Below are positions 36,796 through 47,660 of a stretch of 64,000 bases of DNA, one piece after another. Source of the stretch: Cinclus cinclus (taxonomy: Eukaryota; Chordata; Aves; Passeriformes; Cinclidae); assembly GCF_963662255.1 (NCBI RefSeq), contig NC_085072.1:5109001-5173000 (forward strand), read 5' to 3'. Each line of letters begins with the position of its first letter. Within the stretch, counting starts at the first letter, position 1. The notes beneath the pieces were generated by a model. That model worked only from the letters and a program-made list of their open reading frames with translations. It was not told the DNA's origin and made no database searches. Position numbers and translations under genes: made by a program.

Positions 36796-39700
36796 TGGCT
36801 CCAGAGCAGAGGGACTCCAGCCCTGGGATGAGCTGACCTCGGTGCTCAGCAGGGAACGCTGCTCCTGTCCTGCTCTCAGAGCTCTGGAGCTCTGCAGGAA
36901 AAACTCCTGAGCTCAGACTGAGCTGAACCCATCCGTGCCACCCGTGGAACCAAACAGCTCCTGTGAGCCCAGCGTGGGTTTGTGAGAGCCCCTGTGTGCA
37001 GGCAGGGCTCTGGGGATGTCACCAGCCTGTGGTGACAGCTGGGATCAGGGCTGCTCCAGCCTGGCAGAGCACAGGCAGCTGTGAACACTCCATGCAGGGA
37101 ATTCCATGTGGATAACGCGCCCCAAAGTGCTCCCGTGCCACCATTCAGTGCTGTCCACAGGCCTGCAAAATGTCATTTTATCTTCCTGACTCCTTCTCCC
37201 TGGCCTCATGAACTCTCCCTGATTCTCTCAATGAAGGCTTTGTCTTGGTCTTCAACATTCAGCACAAGGTTTTTGATGATCAGAATGAAAATGCTGAGTT
37301 TTATCCTCAGGCTGCCAGCACAGGAATATTGCTGACTGAGGATAGAGCTGAGAGATGGAAAGCACTTGGATAAAACCACTGGATTTTTCCTCTATGCATG
37401 TCCCATCAAGAAAGTTTTATAAATGTTATTTATCATGATTATTTATAACCTTTTTAAAGCTTATTCTGATATTCTGTGTTAGACTTCAGGATTTTTCAGT
37501 GTCCTTTTGGATGCTTGAAACAGTTGTACTGCATACAAAGTGCATTTAACTGCTCAACTCTGTCCTTGATAATTCAGAGAAACTCAGGGAAAGAAACGCT
37601 TACTCAAGGGGCTGGAGTGAATTTTCCTCTCAAATTTGTCTCGAAAGCATTTCCTAATAATAAGATAAATAACATGGGTGACTGTTTTCAGTCTACACTG
37701 ATGTGCTCAGATGTTTAATTTCCTGTGAATATGGGCCCTAGAGATAATAAACACAGTGATAAGGGGCTGTCTTTTTATTATTATTATTATTTTAACTTTC
37801 TGCTGCACTATGGATTCAGTCTGGGGAGAAAAAAGAACCTTTTGATGATAAATAATTGAAATGAAAACTCACAAATTCACTAAAGCAAGGGTCACTGTAA
37901 GAAGAAATAAGGGCTGTCTAAGCCATGGTTATGTGTCTCTGATGTATTTTTATAAGATAAGGGAGCTATTTCTAGCAGAATACAAAGATTCTTTTCCATG
38001 GAGAAGAGGAGGGAAGCACTGGAGGCAGCAGAGGCATCCTTAGCACAGCAGGTGTCAGGATCCCTAAATGATGAGAACATGGGAATAGGTGGAAAAACAG
38101 TGTTTGAGCAGTGGTTGGCTGGAAGCAGAATATTGGATGGCTGAAATATGGGAGAAGAATCTCCAAAGAGGGAGTTCAGGGGACAAGAGGAGCTCTAGAC
38201 ATGAGGAAACTTCTCCTATTTCCCTATTATCTCCAACCTAATTGCAGGATGAATCATTTCTTCCATGCCTCTCTCCTGCCCAGATGTTACTGCAGATGGC
38301 AAAGCTTCTGCCAAAGAGAGCTTGGAAATGCAAACCAGGACTGTGAGCAGCCTGGTGTAACTTCCAGTGACACTGCAAAACAAATAAAAGAATGCTACAT
38401 TTCTCTTTGCTTCCCACACCTTCTCTCCTCAGCTGGAGTTCAGGGTTCTCCAAAAGTGTTCTCACCCATCACCCCTCATAGTAGTGGAACAGGGAAAAAG
38501 AATCATCTGCACGACCGCAGATCTAGGAAATATTTTCTAAATTGTATCACAGTAGAACAAAAAGCTTCCTTGAGCTTTAGGGTCTAGGAGAAAGGAGGAT
38601 ATATATGGCATTAATTTTCTATTCTCTAATGGAAGCCATTGTCCGACTTTGCCACAGCCGTGGTTTTCTAATGGTTGGGAGTAATTTGCCCAGATTAATG
38701 CTCTCTGTTCAATCCATTTAATGTGACTTAATTTCATAACACTACAGGCTTTATCAGTAGTCAAAGTAACCCCTGCAAAACCCCAGCAGGCAAAATGCCT
38801 GTCGAGTTTAGCTGTTGAGGCTGGATGGTGCTGCTTGGTGAAAAATGAAGGAATTGTTTGGAGGGAAAGGACCATCAGAAAACCACTGGGTCTGCCTGAA
38901 TTCTTTGTGTTTCATCAGACGTGTTCTTGGGTCACAGCTTGGCTTTATCTTCACTTTTATCACAATGTGGGGTTTGTGTCTGTGGCCCTTTGGGAGCTCT
39001 GTCAGACTCCCCCAAGCCTGCACAGACCATAAATCAGTGACCCAGCAAAAATCCCCACTTGCTCTTTATCCGGTTGAATTTGGGATATCACCTATTGCAA
39101 AAGCAAAGGCTCAGATATTTTCATTTCAGCCTCATCTTGAAAGCATCAGCTACACAGGATTATAAAAGCTGTTGTGTTGGGCGGGTTTTTCTTCCTGTGG
39201 CTGTTCTCAGCTTTGTCTCCCTAGCACATTTAGGAATATTCACTGTGATATCTTTTCTCCCTGAGATGTTGCAGCGTCCCAGTTCTGCCCCAGAACACCA
39301 GCAAGAGTTCTGTCACTCACTGTCCTGCCTTTGACACCCAACCTGCTCATTTTGAACCCTGAAGTAACCTTTGATTTGCTTTACTATTACCTCACATGGC
39401 ATTCAAGACTGTTTTGGCCCCTTTTTTTTCCTGAGGCTCATCATAGGAAGTTCCATTCAATGCCTTAATTGAGGAGAGGGGGGTTTTGGAATTGTGAACA
39501 TATTAAATGTGTTGTTAGCGTAAAAGACTTCTCAGAAATACCATTTTTTCAGCCAGGATCTACTAGTCTGCCTTGGTGCAGAATAAAAAATCCCCCCAAA
39601 AAATCACCCCCACTGTTAACAGCATTTCCAGGTTTTCACCCAATCTTTGTGGTTGCTGCTTAGGGCTGATGGCTTTGCCAGTTTCTGACTGAGGTACTGC

Positions 39701-40029
39701 TCTGATTGAGGGCCTGTGGTTTATGGTCACTGTAGGATCCACACCTCATAGTCAGCATTTTGGGGGGGGGGGTGCCAGAGTAAATGATGAACTCCTGGAA
39801 GACACAAATCTGGAACTCTAACCCCTAAGAAAGTTTTGCAATCATTGTCCCTCAGGGTTCATCTCCAGGGTTCAACTCTCTGTGCTCTGATTCAGGGGAT
39901 GGTTTTCACAGTGGCATTCCACACACTCAAACTTCCCAGGAAATGTCTAAGTTGTAGGAAAAAGCCATGAGGAAATATATCCTCATGGGCAGAGAGTGAT
40001 GGGATGATGAGGAATGGTTTTAAACTAAA
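36796..40029. other. Intergenic, no gene seen
   Basis: Unique DNA. The 158-codon plus-strand frame at 38111-38587 has no recognised similarity. A G11 run lies at 39762-39772. Confidence 0.5.
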
Positions 40030-40125
40030 GGAGCAGCCTAGGACAGAGGAAGGTGTCCCTGCCCATGGCAGGGGGTGGCACTGGATGGGTTTTAAGGTCT
40101 CTTTCCACCAGGATTCCCAGATTTC
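40030..40125 (+). mobile_element. CR1 LINE 3'-end remnant
   Basis: AGGTGTCCCTGCCCATGGCA, GGGGGTGGCACTGGATGGG and TTTTAAGGTCTCTTTCCACC match the CR1 3' end. Confidence 0.82.
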
Positions 40126-42070
40126 TGTGGTCCCATGCACTGCAGAGCCAGGTGAGAGTGGGAGCACAGACACACGAGCCTGGAATGGGGCAGGGCAGCA
40201 CCTCAAGGGCTTGTAGTGGTTACTCACCCACAGAAAGCTTTGAAATTGTAAAAATTCAATTATTTTGAAGGAAAACTTGAGGAACTGGCATCTCAGGCCA
40301 GAAGACCCCTTCCTATCTCCCAGTATTGCCCTTCCTCCTTAGCAGCCACATTCCAATAATCCAACACACACTAGAGTTTATTTGACCCCCTTTAGGTCAG
40401 GAAGCACAAAGCACTCAAAACTCAACCTTGTTGGAGCTTGGGGTGAGCTTTTCCTTGGATAAGGGCTGTGGCAAACACCTTCCTCTTTGTGACCAGGATT
40501 TCTCTTGCCCACCCACCAAGAATGACCCAGCCACAAGGTGCTGGGCAAAGGGGAGGCTGAGACCACCCAGCAGTGGCTGCAGCAGCCTCAGGTCAGCCTG
40601 GGTGGTCCATTTGTTCCTCCCCAGCTTTCCTTCTGCCCTTTCTGACCCTTCCCAGTACAGACCAGTGCTGGACTGCTCTGAGCTGTCTCATCTGGGACAA
40701 ACGTGGAAGGAGAGGGAAGGAAGGACCTCTGATGGAACATGAGGTGGATTTATATGGCTTTTTGGAGAGGGTGTGGATGCAGTGGGTTTGAGTTCACTCA
40801 GCCTAACCCACTGGTGATGATTTCCTTATGCTCATTATTTCTTAAGAAGAAAAGGATTTGTATTACAAGAAAACCCAAATGTTTATGGGAAATTTCTTAA
40901 GCACGAAAGATGGTGCAAGCAAGAAACATTAAAAAAAAACCCTACACCATGTAAAACATCAAAATCCTACCAACCTCAAATAAAATGCAAAGGAAGAGAT
41001 GCAGAGCCTCCTCTACAACTGACAGCAAATTCAAAATGCATTGTCTGACACAGCCCTAGCATGTCCACAAGAACACTCATCTCTGCTAAAATATCTTTTT
41101 TATTTTCTGTTTAGACTGTGTGTTATTTAGACCTTACTTAATGAACTTCCTCTCTACACTAACTTGCGATTTTTATTGCAAAGATTTTCAACAAAATCTG
41201 AGCAGAACTGATGTCAAAGTAACCCTGTGAGATGGGCAGTGTGGTAGAAGAAATATTTATAGAGAATGAGTGGACAAATCCAAAGTCAGTGTAGTGTGAC
41301 ACAAATCCTCCAAGGTCTTCATTTCTTCCTCCACGACTTCATGTCAGCATCAAAAGGAAAACTGCTTTGTACTGACAACAAGAATCTCCTAATGCTGAGA
41401 TGTGAGAACTTACTGTGCCTTGTCTCTTCAAGATAAAGGCTGGCTTCCACCTGGAAGCGTGTATTTTTAATTTAATTACATTTTTCAGACTGTATTTTTG
41501 ATTTAATTAAAGAGGTTTCCACCTGGCACAGCTCGATCTGCACAGCCTTAGTGCCAATAGCCATTAAAAATGGAAAGGAGAGAATGAGGTGGGAGCTGCT
41601 TTAGGATGGAGCCAGGTGTGGGTGTCTTTAGGGTACCCTGGGAATGAGGTGCAGCCTGCAGAGAAGGAAACAGCTTTTGAGTGGGGACATGGGCAACACC
41701 TGCCACCTCACAGCCCCTGGGGTCCCTTCCTGCCCCCTGAGCTCTGGCATCCCTCAGTCACAGCCCCACTGCTGCTCTTGGAGACTTGGAATTCCCTCTT
41801 CCTTCGCCTCCTCACCCCTCGCAGCATCTCCCACTGGATCCCAGACTGGGTGTCCTGAGCCAGCGCTTGCTCCTGCCTTCCCACCTGTGATTCCTCGAAG
41901 GCATCTCCATACTCCGGGCCTCCTCTCTTGGAATTACTTAAAAACCACCCCAGGCTCTCCCCTCCTCTTCTGAATTCTCACTCAGGTCCATCTTTTCCTC
42001 TGCACAGCCCTGGGAGGGGGAGATGCTGCCCGGGGTATCCACAGGGCAGCTCCTTGGCCTCACAGATTTC
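40126..42070. other. Intergenic, no gene seen
   Basis: Unique DNA. No supported exon or regulatory cluster. Confidence 0.5.
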
Positions 42071-42345
42071 TTCTCCCAGTTCATTTCTCCTCACCCTCTC
42101 TTCCTCCTTTTCCCTCTTTTCCCCTCTTCCCTTCCTCTCCCCACTTGATTTCTTACTTCTGTCCTTGTTCCCTTCTCTGTCTCACCCACATTTTTCCTGC
42201 CCATCCTTTTTTTTTTTACTCTCCCCTTCCCACTCACTCTTCCTCCCCATCTTAAAAATTCACCTTCCCTCATCCCATCACTCCTTTTCTTTCTGCCTCC
42301 CCTTTCCTCCCTTTTTGCTGCTCCTTCCTTTAAAAACCAACTCAG
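42071..42345. repeat. Polypyrimidine (CT-rich) tract
   Basis: About 275 bases that are overwhelmingly C and T on the plus strand, without a fixed unit. Such asymmetric tracts can form triplex DNA. The overlapping frame (S/L/F/P-rich) is compositional. Confidence 0.8.
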
Positions 42346-42687
42346 ATTGAGGTCCAGCTAAATCCTGTCCCAAAACACCCGAGACATCCCCAAACCCCAC
42401 CCCAGTGCCCCCGAAACAGCTCTGAGACAGCAAGGCCAGGTGGGGAAGGCAGATTTGTTGCTTTTGCAGGGAAAACCTCTGGGGACCAAGCTGGAAGAGA
42501 AGCAACGAGAGCAGAATTGATCGTTTCAGTGACATTTTCCCAAGGAAGTGTGGAAATGTAGAAGGGGCAGCAAACAGGAAAGGAAAGGGCAAGAAGTGTT
42601 TGAGAGGTGTGTGAGAGATGTCTGAGAGGTGGGGAAGTGTCCAGAGATGGAAAATCAGAGATCTTGGTCAAAAGTCACTGAGGATTT

Positions 42688-43127
42688 GGTGTAAAATCAG
42701 AGGGTTTGGTATAAAATCAGAGGTTTTGGTATAAAATATCAGAGTTTTTGAAGTAAAGTCAGAGTTTTTGGTATAAAATATCAGAGCTTTTGGTATAAAA
42801 TATCAGTTTTTGGTGTAAAATCAGAGTTTTCGGTATAAAATATCAGAGGTTTTGGTGTAAAATCAGAATTTTTGGTATAAAATATCAGAGTTTTTGGTAT
42901 AAAATATCAGAGCTTTTGGTATAAAATATCAGTTTTTGGTGTAAAATCAGAGTTTTTGGTATAAAATATCAGTTTTTGGTGTAAAATATCAGAGGTTTTG
43001 GTGTAAAATCAGAGTTTTCGGTATAAAATATCAGAGGTTTTGGTGTAAAATCAGAGTTTTTGGTATAAAATATCAGTTTTTGTTATAAAATATCAGAGTT
43101 TTTGGTATAAAATATCAGAGTTTTTGG
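42688..43127. repeat. About 21-bp minisatellite rich in TATAAAA
   Basis: Twenty-one degenerate units of GGTATAAAATATCAGAGTTT type, alternating with shorter GGTGTAAAATCAGAG units. Thirteen units contain TATAAAA on the plus strand. The array stops abruptly at TTTTTGGCGCG, where CpG-rich sequence begins. Confidence 0.95.
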
Positions 43128-43131
43128 CGCG
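43123..43131 (+). promoter_or_regulatory. E2F-like site at repeat/CpG junction
   Basis: TTTGGCGCG fits the E2F consensus TTTSGCGCS. It is formed where the last minisatellite unit (TTTTTGG) meets the CpG island. Motif match only. Confidence 0.35.
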
Positions 43132-43280
43132 TTTCAAGTGGAGCCCTCCCGGGCCCCGCGCGCCCTCCCGCGGCCGCAGCCGGTACTGCAGCACCCCCGC
43201 CCGCCGCACCTCGGAGCGCTCGGCCGGGCTCCGCCGTGTCCCGGCGGCAGGGGAGGGGACGCGGGACCGTCACGGCTGTT

Positions 43281-43337
43281 CCCCGGTGTCCCTCGCTGTC
43301 CCCGGTGTCCCTCGCTGTCCCCGGTGTCCCTCGCTGT
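43281..43337. repeat. 19-bp tandem triplicate
   Basis: Three perfect head-to-tail copies of CCCCGGTGTCCCTCGCTGT inside the CpG island. Confidence 0.93.
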
Positions 43338-43372
43338 CCCTCCTTGTCCCCCTGTCCCTCGGCGCCGCAGCT

Positions 43373-43391
43373 CTGCCTCCCCCTGGTGGTT
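43373..43391 (-). promoter_or_regulatory. Candidate CTCF site
   Basis: On the minus strand the sequence contains CCACCAGGGGGAGGCAG, a close match to the CTCF core CCACCAGGGGGCGC. Its position at a composition boundary and CpG island fits an insulator, but binding is not shown. Confidence 0.45.
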
Positions 43392-43480
43392 GGCGGCGGT
43401 GCCGCAGCTCCGAGCGGCCGCTCTGATCCTTTTTCCCGATCTCGGCGTTTCTTTACTCTCGTTTGCCCTGATCTGCGCTA

Positions 43481-44756
43481 TTTACGCTCACTGCACCTTG
43501 CTCACGCTCTTTACTTGGGTGTTTTAGGAGGAGCCAGCCCAGGTCCTGCTGCGCTGCTCACGGGCAGAGCTAGGGCACCGTGCTCACCGAAGGCAGGCTG
43601 GGTGTCCCCCGGTGTCCCCCGGTGTCCCAGCCGAGGGCAGAAGCGGGAGGAGCAGCGCTTCGCACCTCGCATTCCTCCCCTGGGATTAAAGGCGCTCTGC
43701 TGGGGAGAGGGGGAACGCCCCAAAGGGTTTTATTAGCGTCTGGACAAGGGGCAGATGAGAACGTTTTGCCAGGGTGCCCAAATCCGCTGGGTCTCGGATA
43801 CACCCAAAGCCTCCCCCGTGCTGTGGGCCGTGGGGAGAGCGCTTGGGGACCCTCTCACGACGTCCCCACAGCCTTCAACCGAGCCAGGATGCCCCCAAAA
43901 TGCCACAGTCTGAACAGCACCAGTTTCCTCTAAAAGCATGTTCCCACCAGGATGCCCCAGGAAATCCTGGGTAGAGGAATCAAACACACCTTGGAGACTC
44001 TCAGCTCTTAGAACAGTGATTTAAAAAGTGCTCTGCCTTCAGCAGGTCCCTGCCTCACTCCCCAAGGCTCCAGGAGCACTGAGAACAGGATTTGTCCGGG
44101 ATTTGCCAGTCCCAGGGATGCTCTGACAACCTGGCTGGAAAAATCCCAGCTACCCAAACGCACTTGAGTGCCCTTGGAAATCTTACTCTTCTGCTTTTCC
44201 AGTTCTTTTGCAGAAAATCCCATATCTGGGAATTCAGCAGGGTTCCCTGGAAGCTGCTCTGGTGCTCGGTTACGCATTAAAAACTGCCAACAATTAATTT
44301 TGTGCTGAAGGGGAAAAAAAAAAACAAATACCAAAGAAATGCACGAATATGCGAAGTTCTCATTTCTATAATTAGAGACAAATCCTTAAGCAACCATTTA
44401 AGCACACACCACAGTCATGTGGAAATAAGACAGTTGTTCTTCACAAAATCAGTTTTGTGAGGAAATATAAGCAGAGCTTTATGAATTTTATTAAAGCACA
44501 TCAACTGCAAATACAAACAAATAGCATAAATACTTCAGTACTCTAAAATGCAGGATAATAAATCAGAGAGGGCTGTTTGGCAGCAGCCAGAAGAGGAGTG
44601 TTAGTCCTCGTACCGGATACACTGTCTGGAAACTGGACACAGGAAAGCTGTCTCGTAGAGAGATTGCTACGTCCACAAAATACAGAGATTCGTAAAGGCT
44701 ACAAAAGCACACTGAGATCAGAGCCCAACCATTCCTCAGCACTGCCAAGGCCACCG
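43481..44756. other. GC-leaning flank, no gene seen
   Basis: Includes CpG-containing sequence to about 43880 and then more ordinary DNA. Open frames in the first part are compositional. No exon or RNA gene is supported. Confidence 0.45.
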
Positions 44757-44935
44757 CTAACCCGTGTCCCCAAGTGCCACATCCACACGGTTTTTCAATC
44801 TCTCCAGGGATGAGGATTCCATCCTGGCTGCCAAACCCCTTCCGCGGAGAAATTTTCCCTAATATCCAACCTAAACCTCCCCTGGTGCCACCTGAGCCCG
44901 TTTCATTCTGTCACCTCCCTGGGCGCAGAGCTCTC
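44757..44935 (-). mobile_element. CR1 LINE fragment
   Basis: CCCCAAGTGCCACATCCACA, TCTCCAGGGATGAGGATTCC and TTCCCTAATATCCAACCTAA are in minus-strand CR1 order. It corresponds to the same part of CR1 as the 20735-21035 fragment. Confidence 0.83.
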
Positions 44936-45583
44936 CGTGCTTCTCCAGCAGCGGCCCCGGAGCTGAATTCAGCCGAATTCCTCCCCTTCCTGTTTGCCGC
45001 GTGGGTTTTGGTGTCTCCCGAGCAGCTTTTCCCTCGTGTCTGCCCCAGGACTGGACAAACACCCGAGGTTCCTCTGCCCTCTCTTTGCCCCAGGCCAGGC
45101 TGTGAGGGAGGCGATACAGGAGGTGACACTGAGGAGGTGACACGCGAGTTCCTACCGGGCTCCAGCTGTGACCGGGGCTGGAGGAACCCCCAGTGCGGCC
45201 AGCGGGAGTCCCGGTGTGGGTTGTGGGGGTGAGGCTCCCGCCCTGTCTAGGGATGGCTGATGATGGACGGGCCGGGGCCGGCGTGAGTCAAGGAGGTGGC
45301 GGAACGGTCCAACGGTGCCGGGCTGCCATTACAGTGCGGGAGAAGGGATGGAGGCAGGGTGGGACGGGCGCCGGGGACTCACCGGGAGCGGGGGGTAAGC
45401 CGGGAGCCGTGTCGAGGCCCGATCGCCCGGGGGAGTCCGGGCAGGGCGGCGGAGCCGAGCGGAGCCATGCGGGATCCATGCGGGGCTCGGCGGCACTTCC
45501 GGGTTCGGCGGACAGGACGGTGTCCCCGCAGGGTCAGAAAGCGGCGGAGCCTGGAGTCACGTGCTCATGTTTTCTTCCCTGCA

Positions 45584-45602
45584 GCATGCCGGGAACTGGA
45601 GT
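45584..45602 (-). promoter_or_regulatory. ZNF143-like element 1
   Basis: Minus strand reads ACTCCAGTTCCCGGCATGC, related to the ZNF143 consensus ACTACAATTCCCAGCATGC. Confidence 0.5.
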
Positions 45603-45632
45603 CTTTAGTCTCCAGCAGGCGGGGTTCGCGGT

Positions 45633-45651
45633 GCATGCCGGGAGATGTAGT
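45633..45651 (-). promoter_or_regulatory. ZNF143-like element 2
   Basis: Minus strand reads ACTACATCTCCCGGCATGC, very close to the ZNF143 consensus and stronger than the neighbouring copy 49 bases away. Confidence 0.65.
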
Positions 45652-45842
45652 TTAGCTGCGCGGGCAATGAACGCATGCGCACCGGAGCCCAGGCACGCTC
45701 TCGATGGCGCCGCCCAGCGAGCGCAGTGGGTGCTGCAGGCACTCCCCGATGCCTCAGCTTCGCCGGCGGCGCCATCTTGGCTCGGGGCGAGGGAGGTGAC
45801 GGGGAAACCGCCCGGGAAAAACGCCCCGGAAAAGAGGTTAAA

Positions 45843-46225
45843 ATCTGCTCTGGAGCCAGGCTGGGAATGTTCAGCCTGGAGAGGGGAAGGCTGCGTGGAC
45901 ACCTGAGAGCCTAAAGAGGCTCCAGGAGAGCTGGAGAGGGACTGGGGACAAGGATCTGGAATGACAGCACAAAGGGAATGGTTTCCCACTGCCAGAGGGC
46001 AGGGTTGGATGGGATAATGGGAAGGAATTCGTCCCTGGGAGGGTGGGCAGGACCTGGCACAGGTGACCCGGACAGCTGTGGCTGCCTCTGGATCCCTGGA
46101 AGTGTCCAAGGCCAGGTTGGACACTGGGGCTTGGAGCACCTGGGACAGTGAAAGGTGTCCCTACCATGGCAGGGGTGCAACAGGATGAGCTTTAAGGTCT
46201 CCACCCAAACCATTCTGGGATTAAA
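45843..46225 (+). mobile_element. CR1 LINE 3'-end, long copy
   Basis: Starts near the TCAGCCTGGAGAGGGGAAGG region and runs through GGATCCCTGGAAGTGTCC and GATGAGCTTTAAGGTC to an A-rich/TA-rich tail. It sits between the orphan promoter and the PIM1 copy. Confidence 0.92.
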
Positions 46226-46282
46226 AAAAAATATATATATATAAACACTACTCTGATTACACACAGAATTTCCTTTTAAAAA

Positions 46283-47327
46283 TTTATTTAATTTATCAAT
46301 TTCTTACACATGGACAAACACCATTTGATGAGGTGTTGGCACTCTGGGGAGAGAAAGCAGCAACCAGTGGTCAGTCAGAGCAGGCTCCTGTCCACCCTGT
46401 GCCATCGTCCTCAGTGTCCAAGCTGTCCCCAACCCTTCCCATCCACCCTCTGTTTGGGAGGAGAGCGGGATGGCAGCACATGCATCACCTCCTCCATCCA
46501 CCCACGGGAGATGAAGCCCCCTCCCCACAGCTCCCTGTGAGCTGCTGCCTCCCCCAGCCCATTCTCCCACCCCAGAGCCGAGTACCCACCGAGAGAGATG
46601 CGCCTTCTGAAGAAGAGCTGTCCCCGGATGATGTCCTCGTCCTGCTCAAAGGGGACATCCCCGCACACCATGTTGTAGAGCAGGACACCCAGGGACCAGA
46701 TGGTGGCTGAGTGGCCGTGGTAGCGGTGGAAGCGGATCCACTCCGGGGGGCTGTACACCCGCGTTCCTGCGGGACACAGGAGCTCATTGGGTGGGTGCTG
46801 CTGCTCCAGACCCTTGCCTGGGCATCCCTGGGGATGCAGGAGCTGCCTGGGGCACATGGCAGGACCTGCTGCCTTCACCCCTGCCCCTGGGTCTTGTTTA
46901 CAAACTCTGGGGTGTGAAATGAAGCTCACAGTGCTGGAAAAGGGCAACGCAGCCCTGGCGAAGGCCTGGACTTTGCATGCAAGGAAAAAACCCACCCACG
47001 GGTGGGGAAAAACCTCTGTTTATCCTCCCCTTCACTGGCCAAAAAACCCAATCATGTGGCAGGGCAAACAAGGGGAGAGGAGCAGCCTGCAAATGCAACC
47101 AGACAGAGCCCAGGTTCTGAAGCCGCCTCTGCTGCCCCTTCAAGGGTGTTTTTGTCACACTGGCTCCAAGTCCGGCCCCCACCAGAGGCAGTGTAGGTGA
47201 CGGAGGCTGTCAGCCGAGCCAGGAGCTCCTGTTTCACAACATCCATCTCTTGGCAAGCAGCAACTTGGCAGTGGATGAAGAATTAATCCCAACATCCCCA
47301 GCCAAAGGGGAACCTCCAGAGCGTGGT
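46283..47327 (-). pseudogene. Truncated PIM1 copy (exon 5, intron 5, partial exon 6)
   Basis: Minus-strand copy of the PIM1 segment at 53789-54800. It keeps part of intron 4, a complete exon 5 (46590-46766, both splice sites intact), intron 5 and the first codons of exon 6 from 46343. Exon 5 differs from PIM1 at only two positions, both synonymous, and encodes the SPPEW and [11 protein letters not shown] segments of the kinase C-lobe. Homology ends at about 46309, after which the frame picks up six foreign codons, a TAA stop (46288-46290) and an overlapping AATAAA (46283-46288, minus). Exons 1-4, with the ATP-binding loop, catalytic HRD and DFG motifs, are absent, so no kinase can be made from this copy alone. 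Retained introns exclude a processed pseudogene. It could be a fragment of a PIM1-like paralogue or, less likely, an alternative 3' end for PIM1 transcripts. Confidence 0.88.
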
Positions 47328-47378
47328 GGCCTCACCTGCACTTTGGGTCTAGAGGAATGTGCCACGACTGAATTTAAC

Positions 47379-47560
47379 CACAGAATTATTTAGGCTGGAA
47401 AAGACCTCTGAGATCATCCAGTCCAACCTTTTGACTATTCCCTGCCTCAACAGCTAGACCGGAGCAATGGGTCCAGTCCTTTCTTGAACACAAATGTCCC
47501 CTTGCCCATGGCCAGGTCGACCAAACCCTAGGGGAGAAGAAGCCTTTCAGTACACGGGAG
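47379..47560 (-). mobile_element. CR1 LINE 3'-end fragment, other subfamily
   Basis: CACAGAATTATTTAGGCTGG, AAAAGACCTCTGAGATCATC and CAGTCCAACCTTTTGACTA match the 'ttggaaaagacctctgagatcat' CR1 subfamily. The right edge is approximate. Confidence 0.82.
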
Positions 47561-47644
47561 GGCTGGAAGCACTTAAAAAAGAGGAAGGAATATTCAAGAT
47601 GAGGGGGTTTTTTGCAAACCCGCTCGTTTGGGGAGGCTGGGACT

Positions 47645-47660
47645 GACAGCAGAGGGCGGC
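47645..47660 (+). promoter_or_regulatory. Candidate CTCF site
   Basis: GACAGCAGAGGGCGGC closely fits the CTCF core CCASYAGRGGGCRS. Motif match only. Confidence 0.4.

Larger units (their letters stand above)
43128..43480. promoter_or_regulatory. CpG island at composition boundary
   Basis: CpG-dense sequence starting immediately after the TATA-rich minisatellite. It includes three copies of a 19-bp unit (CCCCGGTGTCCCTCGCTGT) at 43281-43337 and a CTCF-like site at 43373-43391. No exon is identified; the overlapping frames are GC-driven. It could be a promoter, an insulator or both. Confidence 0.5.
45150..45840. promoter_or_regulatory. CpG-island promoter of an unassigned gene
   Basis: A CpG-dense block holding several motifs that cluster in vertebrate housekeeping promoters: an E-box GTCACGTG (45556-45563), two ZNF143-type elements (45584-45602 and 45633-45651), an NRF1-type core CGCATGCGCA (about 45672-45681) and a YY1-type CGCCATCTTGG (about 45769-45779). 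No TATA box is present. A CR1 begins at about 45843, directly to the right. Direction is uncertain: YY1 reads AAGATGGCGCC on the minus strand, and a potential splice donor GAG|GTGACG lies on the plus strand near 45796. No coding exon could be assigned. It may start a gene with distal exons or a non-coding RNA. Confidence 0.65.

Noticed and set aside
45193..45906. 237-codon plus-strand frame over the CpG island
   Set aside because: GC-rich DNA gives long chance frames. This one covers the promoter motifs and runs into a CR1, and has no recognisable domain.
46283..47327. PIM1 copy as a functional second kinase gene
   Set aside because: Only exon 5 and part of exon 6 are present. The ATP-binding and catalytic exons are missing from the whole 46-52 kb interval.
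46283..47327. PIM1 copy as a processed (retrotransposed) pseudogene
   Set aside because: It retains intron 5 and part of intron 4, so it arose by DNA duplication.
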